From: JABIBT01 sp964481835
GTDB taxonomy: Archaea; Nanobdellota; Nanobdellia; SCGC-AAA011-G17; PNOQ01
Direction: 5' to 3'
Length of the DNA stretch: 21,602 nt
Assembly (NCBI GenBank): GCA_964481835.1
Contig: CAYZTT010000012.1
Location: 1 to 21,602 of the forward strand
Below are positions 1 to 7,215 of this stretch, piece after piece. Every line of letters starts with the position of its first letter. The stretch's first letter is position 1. The translations under genes were made by a program, and so were the position numbers. Below the pieces are notes generated by a model that was not told the origin of the DNA, did not search any database, and was given only the letters and a program-made list of their open reading frames with translations.

Positions 1-507
1 CCTAATTGGAGAGCGAATGTTAAAAATCATCTTAACCACTATAGTTCTAAGAAAAATATGGGCGGAGGCGTAATTCTTGAGCTCTCTCATGAACTTGATT
101 ATTTATACTATTTATTTGGAGTATTTAAGGAACTTAAGGTTAATTCAAGAAAGATATCTAATGTTACTCGAGATTCTGAAGATTTTATTGATGCCTTGAT
201 TAAGTTTAATGATAAATTATTTGGAAATTTGCATATCAATTTCTATAGTGCGTTTGCTAGGAGGGAGATTGTAGTTGATTTTGAGGATCATTCTGCCGTT
301 GTGGATATGGTTGCAAATGAAGCAAGGATTATTAAAACTGGAAAGAAAGATAAGGTAAAGAAATTTAAACTCGAGAGAGATGATATTTATATAGATCAAC
401 TTAAATATTTCTTTTCTAATCTGGGAAAAGAAAGAATGATGAACGACTTAGGAGATTCCTTAGAAGTCTTTAAATATATAATGAAAGCTAAAGAGGGAAT
501 TAAATAG
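1..507 (+). CDS. Gfo/Idh/MocA-family oxidoreductase, C-terminal part (5' end off window)
   Basis: The frame is open from base 1, so the ATG at 58 is an internal Met and not the start. The 168 visible residues match the C-terminal substrate-binding half of Gfo/Idh/MocA NAD(P)-dependent sugar oxidoreductases. The best marker is the Met-Gly-Gly-Gly-Val-Ile-Leu-Glu-Leu-Ser-His-Glu-Leu-Asp-Tyr stretch from base 58, corresponding to the family's GGG...hE.Dyl..lfG signature. The N-terminal Rossmann domain lies to the left of the window. The stop codon (505-507) is directly followed by the ATG of the SDR gene, so the two are translationally linked. Gfo/Idh plus SDR pairs are known in bacterial legionaminic-acid-type clusters (Campylobacter ptm genes), which fits the neuA/neuB genes close by. 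The exact substrate cannot be read from this fragment. Confidence 0.8.
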   Translation, partial: PNWRANVKNHLNHYSSKKNMGGGVILELSHELDYLYYLFGVFKELKVNSRKISNVTRDSEDFIDALIKFNDKLFGNLHINFYSAFARREIVVDFEDHSAVVDMVANEARIIKTGKKDKVKKFKLERDDIYIDQLKYFFSNLGKERMMNDLGDSLEVFKYIMKAKEGIK

Positions 508-1299
508 ATGGTAGATTATTTGGGAAAATTTAAACTTGATGGCAAGAAATCTGTAGTTTGTGGCGGCCTTGGTCTAATTGGTAGAGAGAGTGTGTTAGCA
601 CTGGCACAGGCAGAATCTGAAGTCATTGTTCTAGATGTTGATAATGAGAAAGGAAAGGAATTTGAGAAAGAATGTTTGGATAAGGGATTAAGGGTTAAAT
701 TTTTTGAATTTGATGTAACTAATAATGATTTTAGTTCAAAAATAAAAGAAATATGGGTCGATGTTAACGGGTTTGATGTTTGGATAAATCTCGCGTATCC
801 TAGGACTGAAGATTGGGGGGCAAAACTAGAAAATGTCCCAAATGAATCTTGGATCAAGAATATCGATGTTCAATTAAATTCTTATTGCCTTTTGGCTAGG
901 GATGTTGCGGAGTTAATGAAAGTTAATGGTGTTAAGGGGAACATAATTACCGTGGGTTCAATCTATGGGATGGTGGGTCCAGATTTTGGAGTTTATTCTG
1001 GAACTGAAATGACTATGCCTGCGGCTTATTCTGCAATTAAAGGAGGCATTATTAATTATTCAAGGTATCTTGCCACCTATTATGGGGATGCAGGAATCCG
1101 AGTGAATTGTATATGCCCTGGAGGAGTTTATAATAATCAAGATTCGGAATTTGTTAGAAAATATTCTGAGAGAACCCCATTGGGCAGGATGGCAAAACCA
1201 GAAGAAATTGCTTCATCTGTATTATTTTTAGCTTCGGATGCTTCTTCTTATGTGCATGGTGAAACCTTCTTGGTAGATGGGGGATGGACTTCTAAGTAA
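508..1299 (+). CDS. SDR-family NAD(P)-dependent oxidoreductase
   Basis: A 263-residue classical short-chain dehydrogenase/reductase. It has a cofactor-binding glycine motif at residues 18-25 (CGGLGLIG, a variant of TGxxxGxG) and acidic D43 after the second strand, which suggests NAD preference. It also has an NLA motif at 94-96 in place of NAG. The catalytic residues are S151, Y174 and K178 (YSAIK), followed by the usual C-terminal PGG and VDGGW segments. Length is normal for the family. The start ATG abuts the preceding stop, with a purine-rich GAGGG about 11 bases upstream. Its position beside a Gfo/Idh enzyme and opposite neuA/neuB suggests a role in making the nonulosonic acid precursor, similar to the PtmA-type SDR of Campylobacter. 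That role is inference; the family call is secure. Confidence 0.85.
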   Translation: MVDYLGKFKLDGKKSVVCGGLGLIGRESVLALAQAESEVIVLDVDNEKGKEFEKECLDKGLRVKFFEFDVTNNDFSSKIKEIWVDVNGFDVWINLAYPRTEDWGAKLENVPNESWIKNIDVQLNSYCLLARDVAELMKVNGVKGNIITVGSIYGMVGPDFGVYSGTEMTMPAAYSAIKGGIINYSRYLATYYGDAGIRVNCICPGGVYNNQDSEFVRKYSERTPLGRMAKPEEIASSVLFLASDASSYVHGETFLVDGGWTSK

Positions 1300-1301
1300 A
1301 G

Positions 1302-3200
1302 ATGAAGATATTGAATTTTATCTGGGAAGCTTGGCAGATCGAGAAGATTAGACCTTCGGATTTAGTTATTTTGTTGGATGATAAGTTGGAGAAAACTTTG
1401 ATTACTAAGAAAATTGCATATAAGAAGGTGACTGATTATTTTAGTTTCGAAGAACTAGATGAATTGAATAAAGAAAGCATATTTTGGTTGAAAAAGTGGG
1501 CGGATAATAAGGTATTTGGCGGCAAAAATTTTAAGGAGATTTTTTCTTCAATGGATGTATCTTTGTGGTGGTTTATTGATTTTTGGATGTTCTACCATGA
1601 AACGCATATAATTACTGTCAAAGAGAGTTGCAAATTTATTAATATTGTTCAAAAGGTTTTGGAAGTCGAGAAACCATTCAAAGTAGTTATCAATGAAACT
1701 TGCCATTATTATAATGATATAATCAAGATTGTCTGTAAAAAACAGGAAGTTAAAGTAAAAGACAGAGCACCAAGCTTGAAAATAAGATTTGATACTTGGA
1801 AAAGATTCCAGAGACCATATTATATTGAATTCTTAAAGAGGGGAAAGTTTTTTTCTAGATGGCTTTTCTCTAGATTTTATGGGATTAAACCTTTCAAGAA
1901 AGATAAACAAATAATTTTTGGTAGCTTTAGCTATAACTGGAGAAAGGAATTTGATCTTAAACAGAATGCCGTTGTGGAGAGAGATGCAATGGTGTCAGAT
2001 ATAATGGATATTGCTAACGAGAAAGGGTATACTCCTTTGTTAATAGATATTGACTATAGCCCTTCAATTGATCTTGGGCTGATTAAAAAGAAAAAAGCTT
2101 TTGCTAGACCCTTTGAATCATACTCGAATTTTGGAATATGGGCAGAGAGTGGAAGGGAGTATGGGAGATTGAAGAAACTTTATAGTGAAAATAGAAAATC
2201 AATATTATCTTCTTTTAAATATAATGGAATTCCCTTGGGGAGAATTTTCAAGAGGAAATTTGATTTTGCAATTAATTATCGGTTTAGAGAATCTATAATG
2301 AATATTTTAATCTGGAAGAACATATTGAAGAAAGAAAATCCTCTAGCTGTTTTGGCCATTGATGAATTTGGTTTGTTTGGGAGAAGCGCGAATGCGGCAG
2401 CTAGAATGATGAATGTGAAATCTATTGGGATGCAGCATGGGATGGTGGGGGAAAATTCTTATGAGTATTTATACTTGAATGGAGAGGCCGAAGGGGATTG
2501 GAAATCTCCCGGAGCCATAGTTCCAAAATATTTGACTACATTTGGAGAGATTACCCGGGAATTTCTTATTGATGCGAATCATAATCCCGAGAACCTAACT
2601 GTGGTTGGCCAGCCAAGATATGATTTACTTCATTGGATGCGGGATAATTTTGATAAAATAAAATTAAAGGACAAGCTAGGAATTCCTCAAAATAAGAAAG
2701 CTATATTTCTAGCAACACAACCTATTCCTGGGAATGAAAAGATAACGTATGAGGTAATGAAAGCTTTAGAGGGCCGAGATGACGTGTTTTTGATTATTAA
2801 AACTCATCCAAGAGAGTATGATTTAGATTTCTATTATGAATATGCTAAGAAGTTTGGAATTGATTTTAAATTATTTAAGAGTGATTTGTATGAGACTTTG
2901 TTTTGCTCCGATTTATTGATTACTAAGAATTCAACGGTTGCCTTGGAGGCAATGATTTTGGATATTCCTTCCATCACTACAAATTTAACTGGGTTGCCCG
3001 ACATATTTCCCTTTGCTAAGTTTAATTGTACCCTACAGCTCGATAGTGCAGAATTGTATAAAGATTCTATTCTTGGACTTTTGTTTGAGGAAAGAAAACG
3101 CAAAGCATTATTGAAGAAGCAAAACGCATTTCTCTCTAAGTATGTCTATAAAATAGATGGGAAAGCTTCCCAAAGAATTTTTGATTTAATGATTAACTGA
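1302..3200 (+). CDS. GT-B-like surface polysaccharide transferase (candidate nonulosonate transferase)
   Basis: A 632-residue cytoplasmic protein with no obvious membrane segments. The C-terminal half (about 340-630) has the pattern of GT-B / capsule-synthesis / CDP-glycerol-phosphotransferase-like enzymes. Visible elements are MQHGM at 377-381, GQPRYD at 436-441, KTHPRE at 500-505, and STVALEA at 544-550 followed by a hydrophobic IPSI segment. The N-terminal 200 residues are not a domain I can name; they hold a striking SLWWFIDFWMF cluster at 87-97. The start ATG is two bases after the SDR stop, and the 3' end overlaps gmd on the other strand by 8 bp. Sharing an operon with the Gfo/Idh and SDR genes and lying next to neuA/neuB suggests that it transfers the CMP-activated nonulosonate or another sugar to the growing glycan. 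The acceptor and donor are inference. Confidence 0.65.
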   Translation: MKILNFIWEAWQIEKIRPSDLVILLDDKLEKTLITKKIAYKKVTDYFSFEELDELNKESIFWLKKWADNKVFGGKNFKEIFSSMDVSLWWFIDFWMFYHETHIITVKESCKFINIVQKVLEVEKPFKVVINETCHYYNDIIKIVCKKQEVKVKDRAPSLKIRFDTWKRFQRPYYIEFLKRGKFFSRWLFSRFYGIKPFKKDKQIIFGSFSYNWRKEFDLKQNAVVERDAMVSDIMDIANEKGYTPLLIDIDYSPSIDLGLIKKKKAFARPFESYSNFGIWAESGREYGRLKKLYSENRKSILSSFKYNGIPLGRIFKRKFDFAINYRFRESIMNILIWKNILKKENPLAVLAIDEFGLFGRSANAAARMMNVKSIGMQHGMVGENSYEYLYLNGEAEGDWKSPGAIVPKYLTTFGEITREFLIDANHNPENLTVVGQPRYDLLHWMRDNFDKIKLKDKLGIPQNKKAIFLATQPIPGNEKITYEVMKALEGRDDVFLIIKTHPREYDLDFYYEYAKKFGIDFKLFKSDLYETLFCSDLLITKNSTVALEAMILDIPSITTNLTGLPDIFPFAKFNCTLQLDSAELYKDSILGLLFEERKRKALLKKQNAFLSKYVYKIDGKASQRIFDLMIN

Positions 3201-4251
3201 GTACTGTCTTCTTTTTTTCAGCCTCAAAATCATGTCTTGCCATTTCTCTTGCTAACTGTTCGAATTTTATTTTAGGGATCCAGCCCAGTTCTTCTCTGGC
3301 TTTTGTTGGGTCTCCTAATAGGAAATCTACCTCGGATGGCCTAAAGAAATAGGGATCAATTCGGATTATAGTCTCTCCTGTTTTCTCACTTATTCCCACT
3401 TCGTCTAAACCTTCGCCTTCCCATTTTATTGGAGTTCCTAATTCACTGAAAACAGATTCTACGAATTCTCTCACGGAGTGTGTTTCTCCGGTGGCTATAA
3501 CATAATCTTCTGGTGTATCTCTCTGTAGCATTAGCCACATGGCTTCTACATATTCTTTTGCATGGCCCCAGTCTCTTTTTGCATCTAGGTTTCCAAGGTA
3601 AAGACATTTTCTGGTTCCCAGTACGACCTTTGCAGCTTCAAGGGTTATTTTTCGGGTAACAAATGTTTCTCCTCTTCTTTCGGATTCATGATTGAATAAG
3701 ATTCCGTTACATGCAAATAGCCCGTATGCCTCCTTGTAATTTGTTATTGCCCAGTGTGCATAGAGTTTTGCAACCCCATATGGACTTCGTGGGTGGAAAG
3801 GGGTATTCTCTGTTTGAGGAGTTTCTTTAACTTTCCCATATAATTCGCTTGTAGATGCCTGATATACTTTTGTCTTTTTTTCTAAACCAAGTATCCTTAC
3901 AGCTTCAAGTATCCTTAATACTCCTAATGCGGTACAGTTTGCAGTATTTTCTGGAGTTTCAAAAGAAACCCTTACGTGACTCTGTGCTGCTAGATTATAG
4001 ATTTCATCTGGCTGAATTTTTTGTATTAGTTTTGTAATATTTGAACTATCAGTTAAGTCTCCATAATGAAGGACTAATTTGTTTACCTTATCGATGTAGG
4101 GGGGCTCCATGATTAGATGTCTTATTCTATCTATCTTTACTACGCTGCTTCTCCTCATAATCCCATGTACCTCGTATCCTTTTTCGAGTAGAAACTCTGC
4201 TAGATAGGATCCATCTTGTCCGGTAATTCCAGTTATTAGTGCTTTTTTCAT
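3193..4251 (-). CDS. gmd: GDP-mannose 4,6-dehydratase
   Basis: Converts GDP-D-mannose to GDP-4-dehydro-6-deoxy-D-mannose. The 352 residues match bacterial Gmd closely. There is an N-terminal NADP-binding TGITGQDGSY motif (7-16) with downstream RRSS (33-36). The catalytic STSELYG segment at 133-139 gives T134 and E136, and the pair Y158/K162 follows (YGVAK). The NHES..RRGETFVTRKI signature lies near 187-202. These correspond to the Thr/Glu/Tyr/Lys set known in E. coli GMD. The ATG has a good GGAGGA Shine-Dalgarno six bases upstream and starts two bases after the aminotransferase stop. It is the last gene of the neuA-neuB-per-gmd operon. Its product is the expected substrate of the neighbouring aminotransferase. 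Confidence 0.95.
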   Translation of the reverse strand: MKKALITGITGQDGSYLAEFLLEKGYEVHGIMRRSSVVKIDRIRHLIMEPPYIDKVNKLVLHYGDLTDSSNITKLIQKIQPDEIYNLAAQSHVRVSFETPENTANCTALGVLRILEAVRILGLEKKTKVYQASTSELYGKVKETPQTENTPFHPRSPYGVAKLYAHWAITNYKEAYGLFACNGILFNHESERRGETFVTRKITLEAAKVVLGTRKCLYLGNLDAKRDWGHAKEYVEAMWLMLQRDTPEDYVIATGETHSVREFVESVFSELGTPIKWEGEGLDEVGISEKTGETIIRIDPYFFRPSEVDFLLGDPTKAREELGWIPKIKFEQLAREMARHDFEAEKKKTVLS

Positions 4252-4253
4252 TT

Positions 4254-5363
4254 TTAATCCTCCAATAATACTTTTCTGAATTTGCTTGAGATAATTTTTA
4301 TATCTTCTTCTGAAAGGGTTGTCCCGCTTGGGAGTATTGCCCCGTTTTCTGATGTAGCTTCACTTATGGGGTGACTTTCATCCCTATAGAATGGAAGTTG
4401 ATGCAATGGTGTAAATAGGGGCTTTATTTCTATATTCTCTGCCCTTAATTTCTTTTCCATGTTATCAAAATCTAATTTTTTATTAATTACTACTGCGGTC
4501 ATCCAATAAGAGTTTAGCCCATTTTCTTGGTCTCTTTGGAATTTTATTAAACCGGAGTCTTCTAAATCTTTTAAATGTTTTCTATATTCTTGGTTTATTT
4601 CTATTTTTCTTTTTACAAGTTTGTCTAGGTTTTCTAATTGAGCTAAACCTAGGGCCGCTTGCATATTGGTCATCCGATAGTTATAGCCAAGGGTATCATG
4701 AAAATAGGGCTTGCTCCCTGCTTGCCCGTGGTTTTTTAAGGATCGTATTTTTTTATTTAATTCATCATCATTTGTAGTTACCATCCCTCCTTCTCCACAG
4801 GTGATTGTTTTATTTCCGAAGAAGCTGAAGGACCCTGCGATTCCAAGATTTCCTGCTTTTTTTGTGTTGAATTCTGAGCCTAGTGCTTCTGCAGCATCTT
4901 CAATTATGAATAAGTTATTTTTTTGGGCTAAAATTTCTATCGCGGCCATATCACAGGGATTTCCTAGCATATGGACTACCATTATTGCTTTTGTGTTATC
5001 AGTTATCCTTTCTTGGATTTTTTCTACATCCATATTGAGTGTATTTTCATCTATATCTACGAATACTGGATTTGCTCCAACGTATTTTACTGAATTTGCG
5101 GAAGCTACATATGTGAATGTGGGGACAATTACTTCATCTCCATTTCCTATTCCCAATGCTTCTAGGATTAAGTGTAAACTAACTGTTCCATTGGAAGTTG
5201 TTATTGCATGTTTTACCCCTACTTTCTTTGCAAATTCCTTCTCGAATAAATCAATATATTTTCCTTTGGAGGAAACCCATGTGGAATCTACACAGTCTAG
5301 GAGGTATTTTCTTTCATTCCCCATAAAATTTGGTTCTGCAACTGGATAAAATTTTTCCGTCAC
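4254..5363 (-). CDS. per: DegT/DnrJ/EryC1 aminotransferase, probable GDP-perosamine synthase
   Basis: A 369-residue PLP-dependent sugar aminotransferase. Visible features are TSNGT at 56-60, the DEVIVPTFTY segment at 76-85, IEDAAEA at 154-160 with D156 for the cofactor ring nitrogen, and SFFGNK at 180-185 with K185 as the PLP-binding lysine. GEGGMVTTNDDE and then YNYRMTN follow. The CVDSTWVSSKGKYI segment near 24-37 and the SFFGNK...GEGG stretch are what I recall from GDP-perosamine synthases such as Caulobacter RfbE, so I favour GDP-4-dehydro-6-deoxymannose to GDP-perosamine. The adjacent gmd supplies that substrate. The start is GTG, overlapping the neuB stop as GTGA, with GGGAGATGA four bases upstream. 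The alternative is a LegC/PseC-type aminotransferase of nonulosonate synthesis, given neuA/neuB in the same operon. Confidence 0.8.
   Translation of the reverse strand: MTEKFYPVAEPNFMGNERKYLLDCVDSTWVSSKGKYIDLFEKEFAKKVGVKHAITTSNGTVSLHLILEALGIGNGDEVIVPTFTYVASANSVKYVGANPVFVDIDENTLNMDVEKIQERITDNTKAIMVVHMLGNPCDMAAIEILAQKNNLFIIEDAAEALGSEFNTKKAGNLGIAGSFSFFGNKTITCGEGGMVTTNDDELNKKIRSLKNHGQAGSKPYFHDTLGYNYRMTNMQAALGLAQLENLDKLVKRKIEINQEYRKHLKDLEDSGLIKFQRDQENGLNSYWMTAVVINKKLDFDNMEKKLRAENIEIKPLFTPLHQLPFYRDESHPISEATSENGAILPSGTTLSEEDIKIISSKFRKVLLED
4258..4263 (-). promoter_or_regulatory. Shine-Dalgarno site for gmd
   Basis: On the minus strand GGAGGA lies six bases before the gmd ATG, inside the last codons of the aminotransferase gene. 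It is the clearest ribosome binding site in the window. It shows that internal operon genes use SD-led initiation even though first genes appear leaderless. Confidence 0.6.
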
Positions 5364-6451
5364 TCTATCATCTCCCTTGTTAAAGGTGTCAACTCTTTTA
5401 TCTCTCCCTTTAATTTTTTCCCAATTATATCTTTTAGATTATTATCTACCGGCTCTATTCCTTCACCAGTTCTCATGGTTTCTAGGGAATCTTCGGTTAT
5501 TAGGGATCCTGCCGGCTGAGGTTTTATTACTAAGAATTTTTTCATAGAATAATTTCCTTTCTCAATATTGGTTACTTCTTTTTTATAGGATCCCATTGAT
5601 TCTTCCATTTCCCGAATATTGGATACCCAGGATCTTACTTCTTCTGGATTTAATGATGCTGCATGATCCGGACCCTTAAAATTTTTATCTAGAGTAAAAT
5701 GTTTTTCTACTAAATTTGCCCCAATTGCTATGGCACCAAGACTTGGTATTTCTGTTGGAGAATGATCTGATAGACCAAATGTTATCTCTGGGAATTCTTT
5801 CAGATATGTTTTTAGAACGTTTAAGTTAATTTCTTCTGCAGGCGTGGGGTAGTTTGATGTACATTGCAGTAAAATAAGTTTATCTGTTATGTTTTCCTCT
5901 TTTGCAATTCTTATTATCTCTTTTACGTCATCCAAATCCCCTAACCCAGTTGAAAGGATAATTGGTTTATTTTTTTTGGCTAAGTAACGAAAGAATAAAT
6001 GATTTTTTAGTTCTATTGATGCCAATTTAAATGCGGGAACCTTTATTGTTTCGTCTAAGAAATCTACACTATCATTATCGTAAGGAGTTGATAAGAACAT
6101 TATATTGTTTTCTTTACAATAATTTGCTATTTTGACTTGATCTTCTTCACTAGTCTCTAGGTTTTTTATTAAATTAAAATAATTTACTTCTTCATCCGTC
6201 CCTACTGCCTTGTTTTGGTATTCGGGTTTCTTTGTACCTTTTAATTGTAATTTTTCTGCTTTGAAACTTTGAAACTTTACTGCGTCTACCCCGGCTTCCT
6301 TTGCAGCGTCAACTAGTTTGAATGCAACTTCTAGGGGAGAGTTTAAACCGGTTTTCTGTAGATCTTCTGGCTCCAGGATATGGTTTACACCTATATCTAC
6401 CATTATAAAACATTTTTCTCCGCTTCCTATTTTTCTATCTCCAATATTCAC
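5360..6451 (-). CDS. neuB: NeuB-family nonulosonic acid synthase with SAF domain
   Basis: Condenses phosphoenolpyruvate with an N-acyl hexosamine to form a nine-carbon nonulosonic acid (sialic, legionaminic or pseudaminic type). The 363 residues show the NeuB TIM barrel: DIGVNH at 19-24, DAVKFQ at 56-61, LSTPYD at 120-125, LSDHS at 227-231, and VEKHFTLDK...GPDHAASL at 248-267 with H251 as the expected metal ligand. A C-terminal SAF (antifreeze-like) domain from about 302 carries RTGEGI at 327-332. Two things differ from typical members. The motif reads MVDIGVNH where AEIGVNH is usual, and about 11 extra residues (near 25-36) separate it from the first helix. The GTG start overlaps the neuA stop as GTGA; the KIG..CFI lead-in supports it over the Met at residue 17. 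The precise sugar is not decided by sequence. Confidence 0.9.
   Translation of the reverse strand: MNIGDRKIGSGEKCFIMVDIGVNHILEPEDLQKTGLNSPLEVAFKLVDAAKEAGVDAVKFQSFKAEKLQLKGTKKPEYQNKAVGTDEEVNYFNLIKNLETSEEDQVKIANYCKENNIMFLSTPYDNDSVDFLDETIKVPAFKLASIELKNHLFFRYLAKKNKPIILSTGLGDLDDVKEIIRIAKEENITDKLILLQCTSNYPTPAEEINLNVLKTYLKEFPEITFGLSDHSPTEIPSLGAIAIGANLVEKHFTLDKNFKGPDHAASLNPEEVRSWVSNIREMEESMGSYKKEVTNIEKGNYSMKKFLVIKPQPAGSLITEDSLETMRTGEGIEPVDNNLKDIIGKKLKGEIKELTPLTREMIE
5368..5376 (-). promoter_or_regulatory. Shine-Dalgarno site supporting the GTG start of the aminotransferase
   Basis: The minus strand reads GGGAGATGA four bases before GTG (5361-5363), one mismatch from the archaeal GGAGGTGA consensus. 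Together with the GTGA overlap with neuB, it supports the GTG as the true start. Confidence 0.55.
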
Positions 6452-7146
6452 TTTTCTTCCTGTACCTTTTCTGCTTGTTCGAAATCTTTTTCAGTATCAA
6501 TGTCTATTGTTTTTTTGGATTCATCTATTTCATGACCCAACATCTTTTTTCCAAATAGATTTCCTTCAACTATATTTTTAGGTTTGAACATATCAAAACT
6601 ACCATCTGTAATAAACAGGGGCGGGAGTAATTGTCTCTGCGGATATTTCCCTATTGAATTATCGGGATCAAAAGGAGTTAGAACAGAATCGTCTGCCATT
6701 TTGAACATCCAATAGGGGTGCTCTTTTACGAGAACCATACTCCTTAGAGAATCTGCATCACTTTCTAGGATCTTTGTTATTGCATCATCAATATCTTTTG
6801 GATCTCTTGCAGGAGTTGTAGGCCTAAGGTTTATGACTAAATCTGGTTCATAGTTTTCATTTTCTTTTAACCATTTCAATGCATGCTGAAATACTGGCAA
6901 ATCGGGAGTATCATCTTGGGCATATTCTTCTGGTCTGATAAAGGGAGTTTCTGCACCATAATCTTTGGCTATTTTTGCATAGTGTTCACTGTCTGTGCTG
7001 ACTATCACCCGAGTGATCAATCTAGAATTCTTTGCATGATCTATGCTGTGGCACATTAATGGCTTGCCCGCAAATTCTTTAATATTCTTGTCTATTATGG
7101 TCTTTGAACCACATCTAGCAGGTATTATTGCAAGTACCTCTTTCAT
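6448..7146 (-). CDS. neuA: CMP-nonulosonate (acylneuraminate) cytidylyltransferase
   Basis: Activates the nonulosonic acid made by NeuB with CTP. The 232-residue length matches the cytidylyltransferase domain alone. The N-terminal nucleotide-binding motif is IIPARCGSK at 7-15 with K20 and N21, followed by AGKPL at 26-30, STDS at 50-53, LRPTTPARDP at 107-116 and a closing IDIDTEKDFEQAE that fits the metal-site end of the family. The usual RGGSKG is RCGSKT here and LQPTSPLR is LRPTTPAR, so it is a divergent member. It is the first gene of the operon with neuB, the aminotransferase and gmd. Its ATG lies about 26 bp from a TATA box, so the mRNA is probably leaderless. Confidence 0.88.
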   Translation of the reverse strand: MKEVLAIIPARCGSKTIIDKNIKEFAGKPLMCHSIDHAKNSRLITRVIVSTDSEHYAKIAKDYGAETPFIRPEEYAQDDTPDLPVFQHALKWLKENENYEPDLVINLRPTTPARDPKDIDDAITKILESDADSLRSMVLVKEHPYWMFKMADDSVLTPFDPDNSIGKYPQRQLLPPLFITDGSFDMFKPKNIVEGNLFGKKMLGHEIDESKKTIDIDTEKDFEQAEKVQEEK

Positions 7147-7182
7147 AATACTGGGGGTTTAGTCGCAATTATAAATCTTATG
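7146..7182 (-). promoter_or_regulatory. TATA/BRE promoter of the neuA-neuB-per-gmd operon, leaderless type
   Basis: On the minus strand CATAAGA (7182-7176, BRE-like) is followed directly by TTTATAA (7175-7169). The box centre is about 26 bp upstream of the A of the neuA ATG (7146). Archaeal transcription normally starts at that distance, so the transcript should begin at or next to the start codon. No Shine-Dalgarno is present. Confidence 0.65.
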
Positions 7183-7215
7183 ATTTAATCTTCTATAGTA
7201 CTAGTTTTTCAGAAT

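Noticed and set aside
3159..3171. GGGAA-AGC-TTCCC hairpin followed by T5, as a terminator
   Set aside because: It lies within the coding sequence of the 632-aa protein, the stem is 5 bp, and the reading frame continues through it.
4711..5349. A 212-codon open frame on the plus strand
   Set aside because: It is antisense to the most conserved part of the aminotransferase, has no promoter or SD, and resembles no protein I know.
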